DNA of 64,000 nt from Erythrobacter sp. NAP1 (GTDB lineage: Bacteria; Pseudomonadota; Alphaproteobacteria; Sphingomonadales; Sphingomonadaceae), in the NCBI RefSeq assembly GCF_000152865.1, contig NZ_CH672390.1, positions 1,054,001 through 1,118,000 of the forward strand, written 5' to 3'. The notes beneath the pieces are model-generated. The model ran no database searches. It had not been told where the DNA came from and worked only from the letters and a program-made list of their open reading frames with translations. The translations under genes and the position numbers were made by a program. Below are positions 8,311 through 16,148 of the stretch, piece by piece (position 1 is the stretch's first letter; each line of letters opens with the position of its first letter).

Positions 8311-10032
8311 ATGAGTGAATCGCAGATCACTCGATTTGACTTTGCACAACAGTTGGGTCTGGAAGCCGCACAGGTGCTTTCAGACCCTCTCTTCAGGCGC
8401 TCTCCGGTGCAAAGCCGGCTGCTTAGGTATTTAGTAGAGGCAAGTGCGCGGGGCGGTCCGGGGCCGACCCAGTATGAAATCGCGGTCGATGGACTGGGCA
8501 AGGATGAGGACTTCGACCTTGCCAATGACAGCTATCCGCGAGTGCAGATTTCGCGTCTGCGGTCGAACCTTGATACATATTACTCTCGCAACGCGCCGCT
8601 GGACGGTCGCCGCATCAGCATCGAGCTTGGCGAATACTTGCTGAAGCTGACCGAGTTTTCCGAGATACCAATTCTGGACGAAGCAAAGGAGCAAGACGCA
8701 CCGGCTCCTGTTGTGGTGCAGGAAGAAATCCCGGTCGTCGAGCCGCGCGCGGAGCCGATGGAAATTCTGGCTCGCCCGGAAACAAAGCCGATCGAACTCG
8801 TCGCCCCGCAAGTGCGGAACAACAGGGTTCTTGTTCTTGCCGCACTGGTCCTCGCGACCGCAGCGCTCGTGTTGGTGGGTGTGCAAGCTTGGCAGAGTGG
8901 ATCGCCAGCACCGAGTGTGGATGCCGATGTGCCCAGCGTGGCGCTATCGATGGATCAGGCTGAGCTCGAAAGCCTACCCCCATCCTTGGCCGCCCTGGCG
9001 GAGCAGTCGCAAGTCGATGCCGACATTCAGCTATCCTACTCGATGGTTTCAAAGCGTCACTTCGAAGACGGCGATATGCCTGCGGATTACAACCTGGAGA
9101 TCCACTTCGATGCTCGCAGTGGCGGCGAAGGCGTTGCGTCCTTGCTCCTCTATACGAGCGAGGGGGAGTTGCTGTTCACCGATCGCATATTGATTGAGCC
9201 CGATGACGAGGCCGCCTTCAAGCGCGATTTCAGAGCCGCGTTGGTCTATGTGACGTCGCCAATTGGCGCGATAGCTCAACACGTCGCGGAGGGCATCACC
9301 GAGGAACCCGCTAGCGCATATCAATGCTTCATTGCTATAGAAGCGCGCCGATCAAATTCGGAGATTCTCGCGGGGCTGGTAGACCAATGCCTTGAGCGTT
9401 TCCCGCAGGATCGGTTTTCATCGTTCATATATGCCAGGCGCGCTCACGCACATTTTCAACAGAGACGCTTAGCGGACGAGCCGATCCGGCGTACTGGGCA
9501 GGGCTGGGCGGATGTCTCGCGAGCGCTCGAGATTGATCGCTTCAACGCTTTTGCCAACTTCACTGCAGCAAAGGTTCAATTAGCCAACGACAATTGCCCG
9601 GCAGCCGCAGGACATATCGAAAGGGCATTTGAAGGGGCGGCCACGTACCCAGCCATGATTGCGGCGCTGGAAGCAGAAGCGAACTCCTGCGCGATCACCA
9701 GAGACGATGACTACCTGTCTTCTCGCCAACTACGCAGCATGGTCTTGCGCAATCCCGCGCCCGATCCGCTTCTCCACATCTACCTGATGCTCGCAGCCCT
9801 CAGCAGCGGGGATGAGGAAAGTGCGCGCCTTTTGGCAGACCGCCCACAAGTCTCCACCCATAGCGGGGCGGAGCATGAGGCGGTTCAGTTGCTAAGCGGC
9901 GCTGTCAAAGACGCCGATTTCGCTCAAGCAAACGACGAAGAATTGCGCGATGCGATCGGGCTCTTCCTCTGGTCGGATAGAGGTGTGGACCGGATTATGG
10001 CAGCGCTCGTCGAGGGGCCGACAACTATCTGA
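8311..10032 (+). CDS. Membrane-anchored winged-helix-like/TPR-type regulator
   Basis: 573 residues from ATG at 8311 (GGGGTG 8-13 nt upstream; a TTG five codons earlier is less likely). The first ~115 residues contain RRSPVQSRLLRYLVE, YEIAVDGLGK, DSYPRVQISRLRSNL and a closing GEYLLKL. This is the N-terminal module of the alphaproteobacterial adenylate-cyclase-like/TolB-TPR regulators. A single membrane helix follows at about residues 178-197 (VLVLAALVLATAALVLVGV). The C-terminal ~370 residues look helical and repeat-like, with Cys pairs in QCFIAIEARRSNSE-VDQCLE and NCPAAAGHIERAF, so likely periplasmic TPR/Sel1-like. I infer a one-component transmembrane regulator. Target unknown; convergent with ychF, with no gap. 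Confidence 0.7.
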   Translation: MSESQITRFDFAQQLGLEAAQVLSDPLFRRSPVQSRLLRYLVEASARGGPGPTQYEIAVDGLGKDEDFDLANDSYPRVQISRLRSNLDTYYSRNAPLDGRRISIELGEYLLKLTEFSEIPILDEAKEQDAPAPVVVQEEIPVVEPRAEPMEILARPETKPIELVAPQVRNNRVLVLAALVLATAALVLVGVQAWQSGSPAPSVDADVPSVALSMDQAELESLPPSLAALAEQSQVDADIQLSYSMVSKRHFEDGDMPADYNLEIHFDARSGGEGVASLLLYTSEGELLFTDRILIEPDDEAAFKRDFRAALVYVTSPIGAIAQHVAEGITEEPASAYQCFIAIEARRSNSEILAGLVDQCLERFPQDRFSSFIYARRAHAHFQQRRLADEPIRRTGQGWADVSRALEIDRFNAFANFTAAKVQLANDNCPAAAGHIERAFEGAATYPAMIAALEAEANSCAITRDDDYLSSRQLRSMVLRNPAPDPLLHIYLMLAALSSGDEESARLLADRPQVSTHSGAEHEAVQLLSGAVKDADFAQANDEELRDAIGLFLWSDRGVDRIMAALVEGPTTI

Positions 10033-11133
10033 TTAGACGTTGAACTTGAACAGCATGATGTCGCCGTCCTTCACGTCGTAATCCTTGCCTTCCTGGCGCA
10101 TTTTTCCCGCTTCCTTAGCACCGGCTTCGCCGCCAAGAGCGATGTAGTCGTCGTAGGCAATGGTCTCGGCACGGATGAAGCCTTTTTCGAAGTCGGTGTG
10201 GATTTCGCCTGCTGCCTGAGGCGCCTTGGCGCCATCCGGGAAGGTCCAAGCGCGCGATTCCTTAGGACCGGCTGTAAAAAAGGTCTTGAGGCCAAGCAGC
10301 GTGTAGCCAGCGCGGATGACGCGTGCGAGACCGCTTTCTTCAAGCCCGAGGCTCTCGAGATACTCCGCCCGATCTTCGGCGGGCATTTCGACCAGCTCGG
10401 CTTCGATGGCTGCGGACACGACGACGGCTTGCGCACCTTCGGCCTCGGCCTTGGCGAAGACGGCTTGGGACAACGCATTGCCGCTTGCGGCCTCATCCTC
10501 TGCGACATTGCAGACATAAAGAACAGGTTTGGCGGTCAGCAGCTGGGCCTGCTTGAGTACGCGCTCTTCCTCGACATCCTTCGGTTCAACAAGCCTTGCA
10601 GGTTTACCGTCCTTCAGCAGCTCTAGCGCCTGCCCAAGCACGCTCGCCATGATCTTGGCTTCCTTGTCGCCCGCTGTCGCGCGCTTCTCCGCGTTCGACA
10701 CGCGCTTCTCGAGGCTTTCGAGGTCAGCGAGCATCAGTTCGGTTTCGACCACTTCAGCATCGGCAATCGGGTCGACCTTGTTGGAGACGTGCTGGATGTC
10801 GTCATCCTCAAAGCAGCGCAGCACGTGGACGATGGCATCGACCTCGCGGATGTTGCCGAGGAACTGGTTGCCCAGACCTTCACCCTGGCTCGCGCCTTTC
10901 ACGAGGCCCGCGATGTCAACGAATGCGAGCTGCGTCGCGATTACCTTCGCGCTCTTTGCGATGGCGGCGATCTTGTCGAGGCGTTCGTCTGGAACGGCGA
11001 CCTGGCCGACATTCGGCTCGATCGTGCAGAACGGATAGTTCGCGGCCTGCGCGGCCTGCGTTTCGGTGAGTGCATTGAATAGAGTGGACTTGCCGACATT
11101 GGGCAGGCCCACGATCCCGCAACGGAAACCCAT
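10033..11133 (-). CDS. ychF: Redox-regulated ATPase/translation-associated GTPase-family protein YchF
   Basis: Obg-family P-loop NTPase that prefers ATP and associates with ribosomes and stress responses. 366 residues from ATG at 11133, preceded by GAAAGAG; the frame extends 34 codons upstream without family similarity. N-terminal G domain: GIVGLPNVGKSTLFNAL (G1), FVDIAGLVKGASQGEGLGNQ (G3) and the YchF-type NVAE (G4 equivalent). The C-terminal TGS-like domain ends FKFNV, which is conserved. It is often next to pth, as here, though three other genes intervene (pth at 13290-13859). Confidence 0.96.
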   Translation of the reverse strand: MGFRCGIVGLPNVGKSTLFNALTETQAAQAANYPFCTIEPNVGQVAVPDERLDKIAAIAKSAKVIATQLAFVDIAGLVKGASQGEGLGNQFLGNIREVDAIVHVLRCFEDDDIQHVSNKVDPIADAEVVETELMLADLESLEKRVSNAEKRATAGDKEAKIMASVLGQALELLKDGKPARLVEPKDVEEERVLKQAQLLTAKPVLYVCNVAEDEAASGNALSQAVFAKAEAEGAQAVVVSAAIEAELVEMPAEDRAEYLESLGLEESGLARVIRAGYTLLGLKTFFTAGPKESRAWTFPDGAKAPQAAGEIHTDFEKGFIRAETIAYDDYIALGGEAGAKEAGKMRQEGKDYDVKDGDIMLFKFNV

Positions 11134-11216
11134 GGGTACTCTTTCATGAAAAGCGACGTTGGAAGGCCCGCGCCTTAGCGCCGCCGCGCTCGCTTGACCA
11201 GAGTACAAAACGGGTT

Positions 11217-11248
11217 GGGGCGCATCCCCGACCAAAGGAATGCGCCCC
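11217..11248 (-). terminator. Terminator-like hairpin after the PEP-CTERM gene
   Basis: GGGGCGCAT (11217-11225) and ATGCGCCCC (11240-11248) form a perfect 9-bp stem with a 14-nt loop, lying just downstream of the leftward PEP-CTERM gene. On the minus strand it is followed within 7 nt by GTTTTG, a short U tract. Confidence 0.5.
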
Positions 11249-11279
11249 TCGAAGACTCACAAGGAGTGTTCAGTGTGTC

Positions 11280-11501
11280 TTAGTCAGACTTTTTGCGTCG
11301 CTTGGTCAGCATGAATGCTGCCGCGCCCGCGCCAAAAAGGATCATGCTCGAAGGTTCGGGGACCGGAGTGCCACCGGACGATCCGCCTGAGCTGCTGACA
11401 GGTTCATCCTTGGGAGGCCATTTCAGGGCGTGTGCCGGAGCCGCCGCAAGAGCAAGCGCCGCAAACACAATCAAAGCATGGATAAAACTAAACTGACGCA
11501 T
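11280..11501 (-). CDS. Small PEP-CTERM sorting-domain protein
   Basis: 73 residues. A Sec signal peptide (MRQFSFIHALIVFAALALAA, cleavage near AHA) is followed by a short Ser/Gly-rich spacer and a canonical C-terminal sorting signal: VPEPSS, a hydrophobic helix MILFGAGAAAFMLT and a basic tail KRRKK. PEP-CTERM proteins are handled by exosortase and are tied to exopolysaccharide or envelope assembly. No exosortase is in this window. The mature spacer is only about 25 residues, so the protein is almost entirely targeting signals. Start set by the signal peptide. Confidence 0.82.
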   Translation of the reverse strand: MRQFSFIHALIVFAALALAAAPAHALKWPPKDEPVSSSGGSSGGTPVPEPSSMILFGAGAAAFMLTKRRKKSD

Positions 11502-11635
11502 CGTTCGCGGCCCCCATCAAGTTCTTTCGAGAACCGGGTTATCGAATAGCGCCGATGCTGTCTCGCCACTTGGAGACAATGTTTCATTATGGCGCGATTT
11601 CTCACAACGCCTTAACCAAGAGGTCTGACACGCGC

Positions 11636-12631
11636 TCAGGCGTTGTGCACGGCCTTGATCCAAGGGCCATAGCCGGATTCGCCAAGCCATCCGAGCTGTG
11701 CTTGCGCCGATGCTTCATTGATGGCGAGTTGCGGTTTGAGGCCGGGATGCACCGCGCGGCGGATCGGGCGCGTGCCTGCGGGCATCGCGATGATCTCTGC
11801 CATTGCGTTGGGCACGTCCATCGGATCGGTGTTTCCGCCGCCGCCCGAACGCTGGGCGAGGGAGGCAAGGAGTGCGGCATAGCCTGCCGTGTGAGCACCG
11901 TCGGCCCTTGCGAGCAGCTCCATCGTGTTCGCGTTCGAGTTTTCCCAGATTTTGGTCGGATAGCCGCCCGGTTCGATAATCGTGACCTCGATGCCATGCG
12001 GAACCAGTTCGTAGGCGAGCTGTTCGCTCATCGCTTCAAGAGCGAATTTCGTCGGCGAATACTGGCCGATTGCAGGCGCTATGACGCGGCCTAGCTGCGA
12101 GGTGACATTGATAATGAGCCCGCTCTTCGCTTCCCGCATTGCGGGCAGGACCGCGCGCGCCATGCGGTGTGGACCGTATACGTTCGTGTCGAACATATGG
12201 TGGGTTGCCTTCATGTCCTGAACTTCGACCGGGCCGCCATAGGAAATCCCCGCATTGTTGATCAGAACGTCGATCGGGCCTCCTGCGATTTCCATCGCTT
12301 CTGCCACTCCTGCTGCCACCTGCTCATCGGAGGTGACGTCGATCTCGATGATATGCAGATCGAGGCCCTCCGCTTCGGCGAGCGCCATGAGTTCAGCCGC
12401 TTCAGCACGAGGGAGGTTGCGCATGGTTGCGAACACCTTGGCGCCCTTGCGAGCATAATCCTCTGCGGCAAGGCGCCCGAAGCCGCTCGAACAGCCGGTG
12501 ATGAGCACGCTCTTGCCGCTCATGTCGGTTGTTCCTTCGACTACGTCATCAAGCGCCAGAGAGGCTGTTGCAGTGAGCGCGCCGGTTGCGGCGGCTCCGG
12601 CAAGAAGGGTGCGGCGGTTGATATTGGTCAT
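11636..12631 (-). CDS. SDR-family oxidoreductase with Tat-like leader
   Basis: 331 residues. N-terminus NRRTLLAGAAATGAL resembles a twin-arginine signal, unusual for a Rossmann dehydrogenase and pointing to periplasmic export of a folded, NAD(P)-loaded enzyme. The core is a classical short-chain dehydrogenase: GCSSGFGRLAAEDYARKG (nucleotide binding), LINNAGISYGG, and a catalytic Tyr/Lys in GQYSPTKFALE. Substrate unknown. It ends 26 nt downstream of an unrelated repeat-free gap and is separated from the next gene upstream by 61 nt on the same strand. Confidence 0.85.
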   Translation of the reverse strand: MTNINRRTLLAGAAATGALTATASLALDDVVEGTTDMSGKSVLITGCSSGFGRLAAEDYARKGAKVFATMRNLPRAEAAELMALAEAEGLDLHIIEIDVTSDEQVAAGVAEAMEIAGGPIDVLINNAGISYGGPVEVQDMKATHHMFDTNVYGPHRMARAVLPAMREAKSGLIINVTSQLGRVIAPAIGQYSPTKFALEAMSEQLAYELVPHGIEVTIIEPGGYPTKIWENSNANTMELLARADGAHTAGYAALLASLAQRSGGGGNTDPMDVPNAMAEIIAMPAGTRPIRRAVHPGLKPQLAINEASAQAQLGWLGESGYGPWIKAVHNA

Positions 12632-12692
12632 GGGGTTCTCTCCGAAGCTTTGTCTCGCGACGATAGGCTGCCGCCGCGACGCCCTGCAAGAC

Positions 12693-13271
12693 TTATCGGG
12701 AGATCACGATTGATGCAGCAGCAAGAAGATAGAGCCCATTAAGACCGATCATTGCGATTAGCGCGCCCGGCTTGGTTTTTGCCCGAAGCGCGAGGAAGAT
12801 CGGGAGAAAGAAGATCAGCAAGAACGCGGCAAGCACGATCGCAAAGACGACCGGTTGCGTAGCGACCGAACTGCTTCTTCCCATTAGGAACAGGAAAAAT
12901 GTGATGAGCACCAGAACGGACGTGACGCCGAGCGAGTAGCGCCGCTTTTCCATGAACCAGTCGTCGAGTGATATTCCCGGTTCGAAGCTCTCCGGGAAGA
13001 CGAAGGATGCCGCGACGTAGAACGCAAAGGTATAGACCAATCCGATGAACAGCACAGGAGCGTCAGCTCCCACGATGTCGCGGACCTCATAAAAGCTTTC
13101 TAGCAAGATCGAGGTAAGAACCAGGATGAAAAGCACCAGCAGCGGGGTCAGCCATCCGATGGTGAATTCTCCCCTGCGCCGCATCGCAACCGAGAGACCC
13201 TGCGCCATGTCTGCCAGCGCCAGTCCAACCGGGATCGCCAGGAACAGGACGACGTAGTCGAAGCCTTCCAT
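12693..13271 (-). CDS. Six-helix membrane protein, paralogue of the 61208-61783 gene
   Basis: 192 residues with six predicted helices. Distinctive parts are FTIGWLTPLLVLFIL after helix 1 and FAFYVAASFVFPESFEPGIS after helix 3, followed by D-D-W-F. The same features occur in the protein at 61208-61783 (FTIGWLTPLFAVFVM, SSYYLAARLVFPSDPEAFTD, DDHF), so the two are paralogues. I do not recognise a characterised family. ATG at 13271; 18 nt downstream of pth on the same strand, so probably co-transcribed with it. Confidence 0.72.
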   Translation of the reverse strand: MEGFDYVVLFLAIPVGLALADMAQGLSVAMRRRGEFTIGWLTPLLVLFILVLTSILLESFYEVRDIVGADAPVLFIGLVYTFAFYVAASFVFPESFEPGISLDDWFMEKRRYSLGVTSVLVLITFFLFLMGRSSSVATQPVVFAIVLAAFLLIFFLPIFLALRAKTKPGALIAMIGLNGLYLLAAASIVISR

Positions 13272-13289
13272 TATCGTCTTCTCGCCCTC

Positions 13290-13859
13290 TTAGTCCTGAA
13301 GTCTCATGGCAACGTCGCTCATGAAGCGGGGGTCGTCGCCCTTTGCCAGCCATTCAGCCTCGGCTCCGATGGCACCTAGCATGGCTGCAAGATCGTCCTG
13401 CTCGGATTTTGCATAATTGCCAAGCACATAACCGCTTACCCGGTCCTTGTGACCCGGATGGCCAATCCCGATACGCACGCGGCGAAAATCGGGGCCGAGA
13501 TGCTTGTCGATTGAGCGAAGGCCATTGTGGCCTGCCGTCCCGCCGCCTTGTTTGACCTTGACCTTGAATGGCGCAAGGTCGAGCTCGTCATGAAACACGG
13601 TGAGCGCGTCGAGGTCGAGCTTGTAGAAGCGGATCGCTTCGCCCACGCTGCGACCGCTTTCGTTCATGAAAGTCGCTGGCTTGAGCAGCAGAACCTTCTG
13701 CGTTCCGATACGGCCTTCTTGTACCCAGCCAGAGAACTTCTTCTGGATGGGGCCGAAGTCGTACATGTCCGCGATGACGTCGAGCACCATGAAGCCGACA
13801 TTGTGACGGTGGAGCGCGTATTTGGGTCCGGGATTACCAAGGCCTGTCCAGATCTGCAT
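13290..13859 (-). CDS. pth: Peptidyl-tRNA hydrolase
   Basis: Releases tRNA from peptidyl-tRNA that drops off the ribosome. 189 residues from ATG at 13859, giving MQIWTGLGNPGPKYALHRHN, with the substrate-binding Asn9 and catalytic His19; FHDELDLAPF provides the catalytic Asp, and GGGTAGHNGLRSI and RVRIGIGHPG are further signatures. Length fits the family. An upstream in-frame extension of 20 codons lacks similarity. Divergent from the 13951 gene. In many related genomes rplY directly precedes pth; here rplY lies 0.6 kb away with one plus-strand gene between. Confidence 0.96.
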   Translation of the reverse strand: MQIWTGLGNPGPKYALHRHNVGFMVLDVIADMYDFGPIQKKFSGWVQEGRIGTQKVLLLKPATFMNESGRSVGEAIRFYKLDLDALTVFHDELDLAPFKVKVKQGGGTAGHNGLRSIDKHLGPDFRRVRIGIGHPGHKDRVSGYVLGNYAKSEQDDLAAMLGAIGAEAEWLAKGDDPRFMSDVAMRLQD

Positions 13860-13950
13860 GGTCAGCGCCTCTAGCGCCCCCGCGTCGGCTTGGCGAGGGG
13901 AGGGTACCCCTCTAGGCAAACGAAAATTGTGTGCTAATCATCTCCTCGTC

Positions 13951-14367
13951 ATGCCTGAACGTCTTCGACCCATGTTGGCCAGAGCGCGCACGGCCAGTGA
14001 AGCGGGAGATCACCGCGCAGCTGCACGTGGCTATTACGAAGCCGCTGACAAAGCGCGCAGCGTGGAGCTTCTGGGTGAATTGGCTTTTTGTCTCAGGCAC
14101 GGCGCGCAACATTCGATCGAGAATGACCAATTGCGACTGGCGCTTGACGCTGCCGAGGAAGCAATGTCGGTTTACGAGCAGACCGAGACCGACAAGAGCC
14201 TCAATTTCGCCAACACCGCCCGCTTGATCGCGCTTGCGATGGAGGGAATGGAAAGGTCACATGAGGCCCGCCCGTATTGGGAAGAAGCACGCGATATTTA
14301 CGACATCAACGGGGTAAAGGCCGGGGTGGACGAGTGCGATGCTCATCTGTCTGCCGCGACTGACTGA
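13951..14367 (+). CDS. Small helical protein of unknown function (TPR-like)
   Basis: 138 residues from ATG at 13951 (no strong ribosome-binding site; TTG at 13927 is an alternative). Entirely helical and soluble with TPR-like packing: ARTASEAGDHRAAARGYYEA, LGELAFCLRHGAQ, ALDAAEEAMSVYEQ and MERSHEARPYWEEARDIYD resemble successive helix pairs. Probably a protein-protein interaction or chaperone-like scaffold; partners unknown. It lies alone on the plus strand between leftward pth and rplY, breaking the common rplY-pth pairing. Confidence 0.65.
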   Translation: MPERLRPMLARARTASEAGDHRAAARGYYEAADKARSVELLGELAFCLRHGAQHSIENDQLRLALDAAEEAMSVYEQTETDKSLNFANTARLIALAMEGMERSHEARPYWEEARDIYDINGVKAGVDECDAHLSAATD

Positions 14368-14382
14368 CCCGCACATCTGACC

Positions 14383-14420
14383 CAAAAAGCAAAACGCCGG
14401 ACTGGTTTCCCAGCCCGGCG
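14383..14420 (-). terminator. Intrinsic terminator of rplY
   Basis: On the minus strand an 11-bp stem (CGCCGGGCTGG with CCAGTCCGGCG, one wobble/mismatch) closed by a GAAA tetraloop is followed by TTTTGCTTTTT, 30 nt past the rplY stop. Strong Rho-independent terminator. Confidence 0.85.
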
Positions 14421-14450
14421 CCTTGGTGATTTGGTTCATTCGACCGGAGC

Positions 14451-15137
14451 TTATTCGCTCTTGTCTTCCTGTTCCTGGGCAGCGTCTGCATCTTCACCCT
14501 GCTCGGTAGCGGGGACTGCATCTGCTTCGACGTCTTCGCTCTCGGCACCTTCTTCTTCGCTCTTCTTGAGAGCCGACGGTGCGACGAGAGTTGCGATGGT
14601 GAAGTCACGATCGGTGATCGAGCTCACGCTGCCTTCGGGCAGGTTAACTTCGCTGATGTGGATCGAGTCGCCAACTTCCTTGCCTTCGACCGAGATTTCG
14701 ATCTCGCCAGGGATCTTGTCAGCTTCGCAGATCAGGTCGAGCTCGTGACGGACAACGTTGAGCACGCCGCCCTTCTTGAGGCCCGGCGACTGCTCTTCGC
14801 CAACGAATACGACTGGGATCTGAACCTCGACCTTCGCGTCGCGCGAAAGGCGGAAAAAGTCCGCATGCGTCGGGCGATCGGTGACGGGATGCAGAGCGAC
14901 ATCCTTGGGAAGCGTGCGGATGGTTTCACCGCCGACTTCGATCTTCACGATGGAGTTCATGAAGTGACCGGTCATCAGTTGCTTGACCAGTTCCTTTTCC
15001 TCGACGTGGATCGTCGTTGGTTCTTCCTTGCCGCCGTAAATTACAGCGGGGACCCGACCTTCGCGGCGAAGTGCACGGGAGGCTCCCTTGCCTGCCCGTT
15101 CGCGCGCTTCGGCGGGCAATGTGAGAGCGTCGCTCAT
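14451..15137 (-). CDS. rplY: 50S ribosomal protein L25 (CTC/general stress form)
   Basis: 5S rRNA-binding ribosomal protein. 228 residues: L25 domain at 1-95 ([25 protein letters not shown]), then the longer CTC-type C-terminal domain ([34 protein letters not shown]). A very acidic, low-complexity tail ([20 protein letters not shown]) ends the protein. Such tails are typical of alphaproteobacterial L25. Monocistronic: own terminator downstream and 120 nt of upstream non-coding sequence. Confidence 0.95.
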   Translation of the reverse strand: MSDALTLPAEARERAGKGASRALRREGRVPAVIYGGKEEPTTIHVEEKELVKQLMTGHFMNSIVKIEVGGETIRTLPKDVALHPVTDRPTHADFFRLSRDAKVEVQIPVVFVGEEQSPGLKKGGVLNVVRHELDLICEADKIPGEIEISVEGKEVGDSIHISEVNLPEGSVSSITDRDFTIATLVAPSALKKSEEEGAESEDVEADAVPATEQGEDADAAQEQEDKSE

Positions 15138-15257
15138 AGCAGTGCCTTTCGAATACGTGTTTGATTAAGTGTCTTACGGCGCGCCGCCTCCAGGGATGAC
15201 CAGAACGCCGAAGGCCGCGCAAATACAGGTTGCGGGCCAAAACACAAGCCCAAATGC

Positions 15258-16148
15258 CTAGTTGTTAAGGCGCGTCACTGTGAAACCGCGCGCTTCGAGC
15301 ATCGCGGCAAGACCGTCAGGACCAATGAGGTGAGCCGTGCCAACTGCAACCAGCGGCCTTTCGTCAGCCTGAAGGCTTTGTACCAGAGGTTCGATCCAGT
15401 CTTCATTGCGGCCCACCAGCAGGGCGTCTCGCAATTCAGGATCTGCCATGATGCCGGTCTTTGTGGCTTCCTCAAGCACCGCAAGATCACCTGCGATCCA
15501 GGCGCGCATCAACTTGCCCGGCTCATCGCGGCTCGCAGCCCATTCACGCACGGTCCCTTCGAGTAGGTCGCGTTGATCCTCTTCGGCAAGCTGGTCGAAC
15601 ACGCCGAGTTGGCCGGCGGCGGTCTCGAAACCGCGCACTTCACGCTGCGCGAAATCACGGATGAGTGCGCGATCGACGCCATTGCCGGGGTCACCGTTTG
15701 CATCGACCCGCGAAAGCATGATGGCGGCGGCCCAGCTCTCGGTGTCTGCGAAATCGCCAGCCGGAAAATCCGAGCGCGCTATCATCGTGGCGAGCGGTTC
15801 GCGCAGGTCCTCTTCCACCCGATCGTTCAACGGGCCGAGCCCTTCGGTGCCAGCGAGCTCCCCAAATGTGAGCGCAATCTGCGCTCGATTTTCGAGCTCA
15901 GCCACTTCCACCCACAGGTAATCTGCGTCTGCGACAAGACTTTCGATTGTCTGCGTACGCCACGATACGCCATCGGGGAGGGCGTGGATGGTGCCCAGCA
16001 TCCATCCCTCGACCTCCCCGTCGGCATTGGCGATTTCGTAGACCAGCGGATTGACGCCGGGGAAATCGACCGCTTCCTCGCGCTCGGCGCACGCTGTCAG
16101 AGACAGCGCGAAACCGAGCGCGAAGGCGGCGAACATGCGCGAGAGCAT
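15258..16148 (-). CDS. TraB/GumN family lipoprotein
   Basis: 296 residues. The N-terminus ends in LSLTAC, a lipobox, so it is probably a membrane-anchored periplasmic lipoprotein. The core has the TraB/GumN (Tiki-like) signature GWMLGTIHALPDGVSW near residues 48-63, a conserved Glu in LWVEVAELEN, and C-terminal VAVGTAHLIGPDGLAAMLEARG. Family members related to Tiki are metal-dependent proteases or hydrolases; activity here is unproven. Start ATG at 16148 overlaps the upstream paralogue's stop by 1 nt (TAATG), so the two are translationally coupled. Confidence 0.85.
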   Translation of the reverse strand: MLSRMFAAFALGFALSLTACAEREEAVDFPGVNPLVYEIANADGEVEGWMLGTIHALPDGVSWRTQTIESLVADADYLWVEVAELENRAQIALTFGELAGTEGLGPLNDRVEEDLREPLATMIARSDFPAGDFADTESWAAAIMLSRVDANGDPGNGVDRALIRDFAQREVRGFETAAGQLGVFDQLAEEDQRDLLEGTVREWAASRDEPGKLMRAWIAGDLAVLEEATKTGIMADPELRDALLVGRNEDWIEPLVQSLQADERPLVAVGTAHLIGPDGLAAMLEARGFTVTRLNN

